Positions 11,197-22,579 of a DNA stretch of 64,000 bases are shown here, in pieces; within the stretch, counting starts at the first letter, position 1, and each line of letters starts with the position of its first letter. Source of the stretch: Cercis canadensis (lineage: Eukaryota; Streptophyta; Magnoliopsida; Fabales; Fabaceae); the NCBI GenBank assembly GCA_003255065.1, contig QAOA01008668.1:266183-330182 (forward strand). Direction: 5' to 3'. A program made the translations under genes and the position numbers. The notes below the pieces were generated by a model. The model was not told the origin of the DNA. It did no database searches and worked only from the letters and a program-made list of their open reading frames with translations.

Positions 11197-13278
11197 GTAT
11201 GCCTACATGATATGTTGCCTTTACTTACTAGTATGAAGGGCTTATTCCTTGTATATAGACTTAGCACAATTACATTGTAATGAACCCACAATGTGGTGGT
11301 TCACTTGCCTCCATGGATATTTGCCAATATGTTATGTATGCATTGCTCTATTGTCTAGTGCACTCACTTGCTATATGCCCATAACTTGCCATGCATGATG
11401 CTCTTCCTTAGTTGCCTACCTATGCCTAGGTGCTTACACATTTAATCATCACTTGGTAAGCTTGGTGCATATACTAAATTTTGGCAACTTTCATGCCCCT
11501 CCACCTTTATACATTGCATGTAAGCTTTGCTTTGGTTATTTGGCATTGGATCAATATTTGACTACTAGGTGACTTCTCACCCCTTTGGTTAGATTTCATG
11601 ACCATTTAAGCTTTACATTGGGTTAGTTGAAATGTGTCCCCTCAACAACTTCACATGATGATGATGCAGAGTGATCTACCTCCATTTCAGGGAAGTCCTC
11701 CTATCTTTTTCATCTTTGCTTTAAATATTGAAGACAATGTTTCCTTTAAGTTTGGGGGTGAGGAATTTCTGCTATATAGGAAATTTAATTTTGATTATGG
11801 GTATATTTAAATGCTTTATAGGTAGTTTTTATGTTTAATTCTTGTTTTTCTTTAGTTTTTAAAGTAAAATATGGAGTGAAATTTTTTGATTGAAAACCTT
11901 TGGTCAATCATAAAACTGATTTTCACTGTTTACAGCTCTAAAAAAAATGATAGATTTTGTGTTTGTGTTTTTTGTTTTGAACTCTTAAGTTAACTCTTGT
12001 TTTATTGGAATTTCTTGAATCACTGAGCACATAGACAAGTTTACTTGAAATCTATATGTTTAGAGATGATTATGTGAATTAAGTCATTTCAAAATCTCAT
12101 AGAATACTAGAACTTCCTTGATTATCAGTCGAGGAGAAATCCTAGGCTGCACAATATTAGGGATATGATTTAGGCCATTTTTATTCAGTTTGAGTCTTTC
12201 TAGCGAACCCTATGATTGATGTTTTATCCCTAGCATACCCCATTGAGTTTAATTTAGCATTTTTCTTTGTCACCCACATTGACCCTAGCTCTTTGTATGA
12301 TCTTTTGACTTGAACCCTTCATCTAAAGTACATTTTTAGTCTTAAGAGCATCTAGAACTAGGAATATTAGGAAGAATTGGTGAAGAAAAGAAAAGAAATA
12401 TGTCAATTACCACCAAAGAATAAAAATTAAAGTGATACATCCCTGCTAAAAAAAAAAATTGCAATGAAAAGAAAAGACAATTGTGCAAATGTTGAAAAGA
12501 AAAATAATGTCTTAAAAGCATTGAGCATGGGATGTAGTGGCCCAAAAATAAGAAAAATCTTATCGGTGGATGGCAAACTAAAGATGAAAACAAGTTTTGG
12601 GGATTTAGAAGTGAAAAAATTGGATGCTCTTGAAAATTACTCTAAACTGAATGTATGTGATGGGTGAGTTAAGCCACAAATTTTATCTATTATCCTACCC
12701 TTAATCCAGCCACACATTACAAGCCTATAAAAAGACCTTTTGATCCTTGATATTGTGAATTGCCTACATTAGTGAAAATTGACATAAAAAGAAAGCATAT
12801 AGAAAATTACTCTAAACTGAATGTATGTGATGGGTGAGTTAAGCCACAAATTTTATCTATTATCCTACCCTTAATCCAGCCACACATTATAAGCCTATAA
12901 AAAGACCTTTTGATCCTTGATATTGTGAATTGCCTACATTAGTGAAAATTGACATAAAAAGAAAGCATATAGGATTCTAAAATTGTAAATTAGAGATTAT
13001 TAATTATGAGCTAGTTTGCATAATCTGATTGAACTATTGAGAGTAGCGAAAACAAAGGCTATATTTATACACACACAGGGAATTTTAGTGAGACAAGATT
13101 GACTCTTGGATTAAAATTATACACATTCATACCTTCTTGAATTTTTTTTCTAGGAGTTGTACTTAATTGAGATATTTGAGGCCTATAAGGTTAGTAGATT
13201 AAATTTTCACTCTGTAATTAGTTTTTGAGTATACTTTAATTTTTCTTTTTCTTTGTTTGAGGACAAGCAAATGTTAAG
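11197..13278. other. Non-coding tail of Gypsy element 1, second part
   Basis: This matches 23700-25605 of element 2. It includes the block 'gaggacaatgtttccttt' followed by aagtttgggggt (11730-11760), a hallmark of Athila/Tat tails. The short frame at 12464-12667 is lysine-rich with no domain, and is conserved between copies only because they are recent duplicates. Confidence 0.6.
12632..12971. repeat. 170-bp direct tandem duplication in element 1
   Basis: The stretch from gaaaattactctaaactg occurs at 12632 and 12802, almost identical. Element 2 has a single copy (about 25128-25300). It is either a recent local duplication or an assembly overlap, although no N marks it. Confidence 0.85.
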
Positions 13279-13290
13279 TTTGGGGGTATT
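13276..13290 (+). promoter_or_regulatory. Polypurine tract of Gypsy element 1
   Basis: The sequence aagtttgggggtatt lies directly before the 3' LTR start TGTTGAGTG at 13291. It is the expected plus-strand primer for this family. Confidence 0.7.
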
Positions 13291-13411
13291 TGTTGAGTGA
13301 ATTTTATATCCACTCTTTAGGTATTTCTAGCTTAATTTTTGGTATGTTTCTTAAGGAATTTGAATGCTAAATAATGTGTTTTTGTTAGTTTGTAGGTTTA
13401 AGTTGAAATAG

Positions 13412-14232
13412 AGGATATTATGAAAAAATATATACTTCCAGTATTAAGATTGAGCTATAATCATTTAAATGATAAAATCTTACAAGAATGTTTTTTTACA
13501 TTGTGCATTATATTATAGATTTGATGTACTCAAACAGGAAGACTTGATCACGAATCTTGTTGACAAGGGATTGATTAATGGGAAGGAGAGTTTGGAAGCC
13601 CAGTTTGATGAAGGTCGTGTCACACTAAATAAGCTATTAAATATTAATTTGTTGGAAGAAAGAGGTGAGAGATTTCTTAGTTTTCACAGAGTGGTTAGGG
13701 CCATGGCAGTCAACATTGCAAATGAGGAAAGTTCTAGTTCATCAGTTAGTCAGTGTCTGCATCTTAACTTACTTGGTAAGTATATGTGCCTTTAATCTTA
13801 AGAAATTCCACCATGGCTATTAGAACAGTGTAATTTTCATTGTTGCCTAGAATCGTACAGGGAATAGGCATTTTGGTTTTACTTATTTTTGTAAAATTTG
13901 CAACCAATATGAATGGAAGGAGCAACTAGCCATTTCCTATGCTCTCACTGGAGCATGGGTTAGAGGCTATTGTACTTTGCAATATTATAATTGAATCTCA
14001 CTTAATGGAGGCTTTACATCTTTGTACTATACTTTAACCCCTTTGGTATGTGCATACAGGAGACTGGAATCTAACCCAAGCATTCTATGGAGGTGAAGTT
14101 ACTGCCTAGCAAAGTGAAGCTGAAGTTCCTGTATTTTCTCTCTAGCTAGTTTCCTTTCTAGAGTTATTTGTAGAGCATATTGGTTTAATCTTCCTTTGTT
14201 AGTTTGTCTCCTCTTTCTTGCCCCTACTGTAC
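13412..14232 (+). pseudogene. NLR relic A (ARC2 to MHD part of an NB-ARC domain)
   Basis: This is host gene sequence adjoining the partial Gypsy LTR. It encodes the end of an NB-ARC domain of the same subfamily as the BED-NLR at 45579-50469: LPVLRLSYNHLNDKIL, a CALYY-type RNBS-D remnant, then EDLITNLVDKGLINGKESLEAQ, and the MHD-equivalent FHRVVRAMAVNIANEE. No LRR follows. A donor-like tt-ggtaagtata comes after the last codons and then non-coding sequence up to the N gap. It is about 97 percent identical by eye to 36471-37293, so the two are copies of one relic. The P-loop and kinase-2 are absent and it cannot make a receptor. Confidence 0.85.
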
Positions 14233-14791
14233 NNNNNNNNNNNNNNNNNNNNNNNNNNNNNNNNNNNNNNNNNNNNNNNNNNNNNNNNNNNNNNNNNNNN
14301 NNNNNNNNNNNNNNNNNNNNNNNNNNNNNNNNNNNNNNNNNNNNNNNNNNNNNNNNNNNNNNNNNNNNNNNNNNNNNNNNNNNNNNNNNNNNNNNNNNNN
14401 NNNNNNNNNNNNNNNNNNNNNNNNNNNNNNNNNNNNNNNNNNNNNNNNNNNNNNNNNNNNNNNNNNNNNNNNNNNNNNNNNNNNNNNNNNNNNNNNNNNN
14501 NNNNNNNNNNNNNNNNNNNNNNNNNNNNNNNNNNNNNNNNNNNNNNNNNNNNNNNNNNNNNNNNNNNNNNNNNNNNNNNNNNNNNNNNNNNNNNNNNNNN
14601 NNNNNNNNNNNNNNNNNNNNNNNNNNNNNNNNNNNNNNNNNNNNNNNNNNNNNNNNNNNNNNNNNNNNNNNNNNNNNNNNNNNNNNNNNNNNNNNNNNNN
14701 NNNNNNNNNNNNNNNNNNNNNNNNNNNNNNNNNNNNNNNNNNNNNNNNNNNNNNNNNNNNNNNNNNNNNNNNNNNNNNNNNNNNNNNNNNN
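14233..14791. other. Assembly gap of 559 N
   Basis: Unknown sequence. Long reading frames that cross it are artefacts. The left flank matches the relic at 37293 and the right flank matches the reversed LTR at about 777, so the boundary between the two duplicated blocks is hidden here. Confidence 0.99.
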
Positions 14792-14916
14792 TCATAACTT
14801 AAATAAATCTACACAAGTAACAAAAACACATAATTTAACATCAAAATTCCTTAAGAAACAAACAAAAAATATTAAACTAAAGATACTTAAAGAGTGGATA
14901 TAAAATCCACTCAACA
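14792..14916 (-). mobile_element. Edge of the reversed Gypsy LTR, copy 2
   Basis: This is the same sequence as 777-901, ending in the reversed LTR terminus (ccactcaaca). The rest of the LTR lies in the gap. Confidence 0.8.
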
Positions 14917-15051
14917 GTTTGGTAAGTTTATATATCACATAGGTATGATTATTAATCCATTTCAAAATTCTGCATGTACCATATATTTATAAGTTTTGAT
15001 AGGAAGAATATATAATAATCTTAGTAAACAAATATAGTAACAACAAAAAAA

Positions 15052-15490
15052 AAAAATAGTACAAGTTGTAATTTAAGATACATTAAAATCCGTCCTCTTG
15101 TGAGAACTGAAACAACGAAGAGGCAATCATGTAGAATCAGTCAAGCAACAATAACAAAATTGAATGCAGCCACAATCAAATGTCACTAACTGTTGACTAA
15201 AATATTAGAATATTAGCAAAATGAAAAACTAGCAATGAAGAGTTGAAAAAAAGATTAAGAAAAAAAAAAACAAGTTGTACAGGTAGTAAACACAAGTTGT
15301 AATATGAGATACATTAAAATCCGTCCTCTTGTGAGAACTGAGAACCAACGAAGAGGCAATCATGTAGAATCAGCCAAGCAACAGTAACAAAATTGAATGC
15401 AGCCACACTCAAATGTCACTAACTGTTGACTAAAATATTAGCAAAATGAAAAACTAGCAATGAAGAGTTGAAAAAAAGATTAAAAAAAAA
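15052..15490. repeat. Tandem duplication, period about 230 bp (copy 2)
   Basis: The equivalent of 1052-1510, with two units starting near 15058 and 15286. Non-coding. Confidence 0.85.
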
Positions 15491-15767
15491 ATCCAAAATC
15501 TGATAACTGATAATTGTTACAAATTAACTGGACAAGCTACAGAACTCCAATCACAATCTCTACCGTGCTTCCATGTAAACTTTTCGTCCATTGTAGTAGA
15601 AATCACCACCTAATTGTTCACTTTTATCAAAGCTGAGTAGAACACACAAAACAGCTTTTTCTCTCATTTTCTCGTCAAAAAATTTCCAATCTTAAACACA
15701 AGTTGTCGCAGCAAAACAACAAAAATCCCTATGGCTGCAAGGCAAAAATTTGAACCAATCCTTAAGG

Positions 15768-15970
15768 TGGTATTTGGTATAGGGAATGAAAGTTTTATTC
15801 CTACCCTCTTATGTGAAAAAGTTTTATTCCTATTCTTAGTGTAAAATTTCATTTTGGCCTATCCTTTATGAATAGGGATGATATTTTTCTCTTATAACAA
15901 ATGCAAAAAAAAAAATTATTTCCTCTCACTTTCTTAAAAATGTTAAAACATTTCTTATACCAAACACTAT
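15768..15970. mobile_element. MITE-like short inverted-repeat element (copy 2)
   Basis: The ends read ggtatttggtatagggaatg and cttataccaaacac, which are inverted complements over about 18 bases. The terminal match is better than in copy 1. Superfamily uncertain. Confidence 0.45.
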
Positions 15971-16179
15971 AAGAAACTCACAATTATGGGTTTTTAATAC
16001 CCTATATAATTCCCCTAGGCTTGGGCCATCCTCCATAAAGAAGAGATCAAACCAACCAAATTTCTCCATCACAACTATATTGATGAAATCACCATCTAAT
16101 GAGGAATCGGGCTTGAATAATGGGCTAATGAGCTTAGTTGGATCAAAGAGTGGGTCTTGATCCACAATGGCATTGATAT

Positions 16180-16705
16180 TATTGGGTGGCAGAACAGTAT
16201 TATTTGGCAACATGGGATTGAATGGCCAGTTGTGGTATAATCACATTCTTGTTCGCACAGGTGTGGACATTCCCAATCTTTGTTGTCTTTGTCATCTGTA
16301 TGAAGAAACTACTATGCATGCTTTTTTTCAATTGTGCAAAAATCAAGAGCATTTGCGACCATGTTGGCATCGAATTAGTCCTTGAGCTTGATGATGCTGA
16401 CAATTTTCAAACCTGGTTTTCTAAGGTTTCTGTTGGGTTGGATAATAAGCAGCTGGCTACTTTTCTTTTTGTGTCTAACAATATGTGGCAAAGGAGGAAT
16501 GTGATTCGAATGGGAAAATCTCCAAGTCCATTGATGAATGCATGGAGTTCTGTTGTGTCTTTATGGAATGAGTTCACTGCCCTTCCTCCTGCATCACCCA
16601 GTTACAAATTACAGCCTCTCAAGTAGGAGAAGCCTGCAGCTCTGTACTCTAAGCTGAATGTGGACACTGGTTAACCTAGTTGCGGGTGGGGGAATTGGAG
16701 TTACT
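16180..16705 (+). pseudogene. LINE 3' relic, copy 2
   Basis: The equivalent of 2200-2725 and slightly better preserved. The zinc-binding tail reads NLCCLCHLYEETTMHAFFQ, followed by a W-rich linker (MWQRRNVIRMGKSPSPL) and the start of RNase H (SKLNVDTG). A stop lies before the RNase H start and frames change, so it is dead. It is cut by the SIRE-type LTR at 16707. Confidence 0.6.
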
Positions 16706-16706
16706 G

Positions 16707-17690
16707 TTGACCCCACAACTCTCTAATCTAGTTTTGATGATAACAAATGATCCTGTTTTGACCTTGTGCTTTGTCTTTAAGTGTTTATTTTAGAACCGGT
16801 TGTGAGAAGTCTTGAGACCCAACTTTGTGTTTCAAGAACTGGTTTTGGCAAAAGATAACTTGTTCTACCAGTTGCTGTCTATCAAGTATTTGCTGATGTG
16901 GACAAGGACCTTTGTTGAATCAAGAAGACTCGAGAATATTTGATCTTTGTCAGGAAGTTTCATGTGCAAATTGAGGAAATTTTCTAATAGAGGTGCCGCT
17001 GAGGAGATCCACAATTTAAGGAATACTATAACAATTGTTTATCTCTAAAATTAAAAGACATAATGCAAGTGGGATATCTTTGCATGCTGCAGTTGACAGT
17101 TGTCCTAGCAAGGCCGGTTACCCGAGGTCTTCATGTGGAAGCGTTTGCCTTTTAAGAGGCATTTCAAGACTTCAGAAGAGTATGAAAGATAGTGAGAGAG
17201 TAAGTCCAAGTGAGATAGAAGAATGCTTCTTCTTTGAATATTTTGTACTTCAATTTTTCTCTTCTTCTTCCTCAAGTATGTTAACTGTAAATCTCTTCTC
17301 TGTTGAGAGAGTGCTTTTCATGGGGATTCATTTATGATAAAAGGATTTTGTATTTAGATTTCTAGGGAGAAATCTGGGTAAGTGTCTTCTTACATCTTTG
17401 TTGAAAGGGATAAGTTCTTGGTGAGTTTGAAGAAAACCATAGATGTAAAACTTGGACAACTAAACTTGGATTTTAGTGGAACCTAAAGAAATTTTTCCAA
17501 ACCACTGTAAAATCCTATGTCAAATTTCTTTTCCCTATCTTCTTTAATTTTGAGTTTATTTGCATCTATGATATCTCTGCATGTTTCTATTGGTTAAAAC
17601 ATGATATTCTGAAGAGTTATTCATTTGGGTTTCTGAGTTTTAATAAGTTCTTATATCTCTCTAAACATTGTGCTCATCATCATCAATGAG
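16707..17690 (+). mobile_element. SIRE-type Copia LTR (solo or partial), copy 2
   Basis: It opens TGTTGACCCCACAACTC followed by gatgataacaaatgatcc, parallel to the Copia LTR at 58104. Right end approximate. Fossil. Confidence 0.55.
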
Positions 17691-17925
17691 CCAACCTTTA
17701 AACTCTCTAAACATCCAAAGCAGTCATAGTATGCAAAAAACAAAACAAAACAAAACAAAAGGAAAGACACTCAAAGTTCTTCATGGACTCATCTCATTAC
17801 TCATCATCATTGTCATGAGTATTGGGCAACTGGCTGGATCTGTTCGTGGTACTAGAGCTGCGGATGGAACCGGAGCTTCAGGTCTGAATGGGGGACGGAG
17901 CTACAAGTATTGGAAGAGTTTTTGA
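17668..17925 (+). other. 85-residue unassigned frame with a hydrophobic segment
   Basis: The frame has a lysine-rich start, a hydrophobic stretch (LISLLIIIVMSIGQLAG) and a short basic, glycine-rich end (GGRSYKYWKSF). That outline resembles a precursor of a small secreted peptide, but I recognise no family. In the duplicate at about 3720-3958 the frame is interrupted, and the sequence lies next to a poly(A) run inside nested relics. It is most likely a chance frame. Confidence refers to its being coding. Confidence 0.15.
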
Positions 17926-18122
17926 ACCATTTCTTGTTACTCATTAAGCTTCAGTTGCTGCTCTTTCAAAGTTGTTTGCTGGTCATTTAGCTTTGACTTG
18001 AGTTGCTCATTTCAGGTGGTCGACTAGATGGATTCGATTTGACAAGTATGTCCCACCTCAAGTGGGAATTACCATACGTAAATTAAATAAATAAAAAAAA
18101 AAGAGAAGAAGGAAGTCCAAAT

Positions 18123-19037
18123 TGTTAGGTGTATAGTAAAATGGTTAGCACTGTATTAAGTGCTTACCATAGACACTAGGCTAGGATGGTGGCCAATATG
18201 AAGCTGATTTCACATGAAGTTCAGCAATATGGCAGGCGACCTTCTCCTATAAATAGGGAAGATTTCTGCCTTAGATTAGTGCAAGCAAGCAAGAAAAAGG
18301 GAGAGAAAAAAGGTAACAATTAGTGAGATAGTCACATAACTTATTATGCAATAAAGAAAAGCTCGAGTGAAAGGGAAGAAAAATAGAGAGAGCCAATTTG
18401 TGAGGGAGTGATGTTTATATCCATTAAAGGCACAAATTGAGAATACTATTTTGAGAGATTTCCATCTTGTGAGAGAGTGAAGTTGTAATCCCATTATTTT
18501 CATAGCGGAAGATTTTCTCTCTGGTTTTTCCTTTTTACGGGTTTTTCACATAAAAAGTTATTTGTGTTGGTGTGCATGATTATTCTGCTATTCACTACAC
18601 TATTTGCAAATTCCATTTTACTATAAAAAATATCTCACTCTTTCCCCACAAAGTGGTATCAGAGCTTTGGTTATTAGGATATTTTTGTATAGATAAAACG
18701 GAGAACATGGGCAACCAACTATACAATTTTGAAGCCAATGATGGAGGATCTATTGTACATGAAAGATATGTGGAAAGCGATCAAGACTGCTGATGGCAAA
18801 CCTGCTAGGAAACCAACAGAGATGAAGGATGAAGATTGGGAAATTCTCAACCGGAAGTGTGCTGCTCAAATCTGACAATGGATTGACAAAAGCTTCTTAA
18901 AGAATTTTGCTAAATAAAGTGATTCTTATGCCCATTGGCAAAATTTGGATAAGACATATGCAAGCTTCTTAAAGAATTTTGCTAAATAAAGTGATTCTTA
19001 TACCCTTTGGCAAAATTTGGATAAGACATATGCACAA
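18123..19037 (+). mobile_element. Copia LTR, primer-binding site and gag start (copy 2)
   Basis: LTR 18123-18650, tRNA-Met primer-binding site at 18654-18665, and gag fragment to 19037, as in copy 1. The Gypsy element 2 is inserted at 19038 after the same target bases. Fossil. Confidence 0.85.
18891..19034. repeat. 72-bp direct tandem duplication in the Copia gag fragment
   Basis: Agcttcttaaagaattttgc occurs at 18891 and 18963. Copy 1 of the block has only one unit, so this arose after the segmental duplication. Confidence 0.85.
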
Positions 19038-20175
19038 TGTTGAGTGGATTTTATATCTACTCTTTAGGTATTTCTAGCTTAATTTTTTGGTATGTTTCTT
19101 GAGGAATTTGAACGCTAAATAATGTGTTTTTGTTAATTTGTAGGTTTGAGTTGAAATATATAGGTTCCATGATTTAAAGTGAGGAAATGACATAATTCTG
19201 GAGGCTAGGACAGAAAGCAAGGGCTAGGGCTTTTGAAAGCAAGAGCCCTAGCACCTATGCCAAGCAAAGGAGCACCCCAGCCCTTCAACTCATGCATCTA
19301 GCCAATTTTTAATGCTCTAAGTGGCCCAGCTCTCAACCATAGGCGCCCCAACTCCCGTAACCTCCATCTTTTCCAGAAGCAAAGCTCCCTTGCGCCTCCC
19401 ATGAAGAGCCCCAACGCTTACCTTTATTTTTCGTAAATGGAGTTTTGTTTCCTATTTTAAATAGGATTATTTGTAATTAGTATAAATAGCTGCATTTAGG
19501 TTTTAAACTGGTTCTCTAAAAAACTTTTAGACTTTTTGGAAAGCAAAGAAGAGGCAAGACAAGGATTGGTGACTACAAATCTAGGCTTCTATTCTGAGTT
19601 TTATTCTTCTTTCTTCTCATCTATGTCTATAATTTCATCAATTCTCTTTTACTTTACAGTCATGAACTAATTTCTTTCTAGGGCTATGATATAGCCTAAT
19701 TATGTACGGTTGTAGTTTTTTTTGGAATTAATCTAAGATTTCTTTTCTATTTGAGTATTCATCTTTGTTCTTCATGCTTCTAATTGTCTAATCACACCAG
19801 AAGGAGATTTATGCGTCTAGTTCATTGAAATATATATAATAGGTTGCATGTAGGATAACGATATACCTCCATGGTCTGTAGTCAATAAAAGAAATCTATA
19901 GAATTAAATGAACTTTTTAGTTATTCGTAATTCACATAGGAATATAATGGGTTCATAACTTGGAAATATTTTCACTAAACCTTAGAAGAGGCTAATGAAC
20001 AACTGAGGGAATCTTGGCTAGCAATTACAGAGATAAATCTAGATTAAGGAATGAAAACTAGGATTAATTAATATCGATACTCAATAATTCCTATTTAAAT
20101 TTGATTGTTTATTTTTATTTTTAGTTATTTTAAATATTTCTTTTCCTACACTTTTAGGAGATTTTCTTTTGGTGT

Positions 20176-21160
20176 ATGAGAAAAGCTAGAAGTAACTATT
20201 TATTCCTATTTGATTCTGAGATAGAGAAAACCTGTCGAAAGAATAGAAAAGAAAATAGAGAATCAACCAAATTTTTTATAGACACAATAGTAGAAAGAAA
20301 CATTCTGAAGGCACTACGTGACTATGCTATTCCTCTAGTCACAGATACCACCTCTAGTATAAGGCGACTTGCAATTCAAGCAAACACCTTTAAGATCAAG
20401 CCAACAATTATTCACATGGTTCAATCGGCCCAATTCAGTGGATTAGATACTGAAGATCCACATGCTCACATTACTGGTTTCTTGGAGATATATGATACAT
20501 TTAAGCATAATGGTGTTTTTGATTATGTTGTTTGACTTCGTCTTTTTCCATTCTCATTGAGGGATAAAGCCAAGTCTTGGTTGTAGTCTTTGCCAGTGGG
20601 AACCATCACTACTTGGGATATCTTAGCACAAAAATTCTTAGCCAAATTCTTTCCACCTGCTAAGACTACTAAGATGAGGAATGATATCACTACTTTCAGT
20701 CAACAAGATAAAGAGTCACTTCAGGAGGCTTGGGAAAGGTATAAAGAACTACTTCGCAAATGCTTCCACCATGGACTTCCTAATTGGTTGCAACTACAGA
20801 CCTTCTACAATGGGTTAATAAGTTCAACTAAGACAATAGTTGATGCAGTTGCAGGTCGATCCTTAATGAGAAAGACATATGAAGATGCTAATGACTTGTT
20901 AGAGGAGATGGCTTCTAATGCCTATCAATGGCCTACAGAGAGGTATGCACCATGTAAGATACTTAGGGTTCATGAGGTTGATATCCTTACATCTCTATCT
21001 GCTAAGATGGATTCCATCTTTAAGCAGTTGACCTCTATGAATGTCAATGTCATCCATTCTCCTCTTGAGATTTGTGACGTTGCAGTGGATCTCATGCTAA
21101 CACAGATTGCCAAGTTGGCAATCCTTTCTCTCTATCTCAGTTAGAGGAAGCACACTTTGT
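20176..21160 (+). pseudogene. gag region of Gypsy element 2
   Basis: It carries the same motifs as element 1 gag: DPHAHITGFLEIYDTFKHNG, TITTWDILAQKFLAKFFPPA, and ESLQEAWERYKELLRKC. A fossil, better preserved than in element 1. Confidence 0.85.
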
Positions 21161-21300
21161 GGGAAACCCAAGTAGACAAAATAGCCCTTACTCTAACACA
21201 TACAATTCAAGGTGGAGAAATCACCCAAATTTTTCTTGGAGAAATAATCAGAATTCTGCTCAGATGCTCTTGCCTAGTTAATAATAAAACTAGTTAGTTT

Positions 21301-22501
21301 ATGGCAAAAACAGATGCCTCCATTCGAAACTTGGAAGTACAAATGGGTCAATTATCTAGAATACTTAATACTAGACAACATGGGTCTTTGCCTAGTGATA
21401 CGGAGGTGAATCCTAAAGAGCATGTCATGGCTATCAGTCTTCGTAATGGTATGAACTTACATGAACCATCTGAAGTTGCAAAGAAGGTGCCAATTAAGTC
21501 AGTTGAGCCTGAGGCAAAGGAAGACACCCCAATGGAACCACTTATGAAATCTATGAAGAAGACATCTAAGTTATTTCCAAATAATCCTCTGCCTTATGTT
21601 TCACCTCCTCCTTTCCGTCGAGGTTCTAAAATAAGAAGCTGGATAATCAATTCTCTAAAGTTTTGGAAGTGTTCAAAAAGCTACACATCAACATCCCATT
21701 TGCAAATGCTCTTGAGGAAATGCCTAACAACGTCAAATTTATGAAAGACATTTTGTCTAACAAAAGAAAGCTGAAAGAATTTGAGACCATTGCACTTACT
21801 AAGGAGTGTAGTGCCATCTTGAAAAAGAAATTGCCACCAAAATTAACATATCCATGGAGTTTTAATATTCCTTACACTATTGGCAACATATCTTTTGGTA
21901 AGGCACTTTGTGATCTTGGTGCTAGTATTAACCTTATGTCAATTTTTGTTTTTAGAAAATTGGGTATAGGAGAAGTAAAACTAACCTCCATCTCCTTTAC
22001 ATTGGCAGATAGATCAATAAGTATCCAAGGGGAATCCTAGAGAATGTATTGGTGAAAGTGGACAAGTTCATCTTCCTAGTGGACTTTGTTGTGCTTGACA
22101 TGGAGGAGGACCAAGAAATCCCTATCATTCTTGGTCGCTCATTCTTAGCAACTGGGAAAGCTCTCATTGATGTTCAGAAATGGTAACTTACTTTGAGAGT
22201 GCAAGGTGACCAAGTCTCCTTCAAAGTCTTCAAAGAAATAAAGCACCCAAATGAAGTAAATGTCTGCTTTAAAATTGACATTATAGATGGAAGCACCAAA
22301 TTGAAGGATCCAATTGAAGCTTGCATTGTGGGGACGTCTAATAAGGAAAAACCACTTGATTTAGAGTCTAAAGACAAGAAAATTTCCAATGATCAAGGAG
22401 CTACTTCCTTACATCGAGTAAAGCTTCATAAGAAAAGAAAGAAAATGAAGCCATCCTTTAGCAAGATATTTTTGGAGCACAAACAAGCTATGGAAACTTA
22501 A
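21301..22501 (+). pseudogene. Spacer and retropepsin region of Gypsy element 2
   Basis: It contains the conserved DASIRNLEVQMGQLS spacer, the DLGASINLM active-site motif, a LDMEEDQE-type stretch and an IILGRSFLA-type motif. Fossil. Confidence 0.8.
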
Positions 22502-22579
22502 AATGCATGGCAAAATCCATGGACATAGAGATGGTGGAGTGAACTTCCAAAAGTCCTCCATTACCATTTTTTATCCTGA

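Larger units (their letters stand above)
5045..13411 (+). mobile_element. Athila-related gag-protease Gypsy element 1
   Basis: The element begins with a TGTTGAGTGG LTR at 5045, inserted into Copia gag. It continues with gag (about 6385-7540), a spacer, a retropepsin region (about 8130-8440), a long non-coding tail (about 8870-13278), a polypurine tract and the start of the 3' LTR at 13291. No reverse transcriptase, RNase H or integrase is seen between protease and tail. It is broken, with roughly ten interruptions of its reading frame, and is old enough to have been duplicated together with its host locus. A related LTR (9980-11196) sits in its tail. Confidence 0.85.
14917..19037. repeat. Segmental duplication, copy 2 of the 4.1-kb nested-relic block
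   Basis: The partner of 902-5044, with the same order of relics and the same right-hand junction with a Gypsy 5' LTR. Divergence by eye is a few percent, with small indels at A runs. Confidence 0.9.

Noticed and set aside
12464-12667. Lysine-rich small frame, also 24875-25162
   Set aside because: A-rich non-coding tail of a Gypsy element; no start conservation and no domain.
14196-14903. Reading frames of 194-235 codons across the first gap
   Set aside because: They consist almost wholly of N; no coding evidence.
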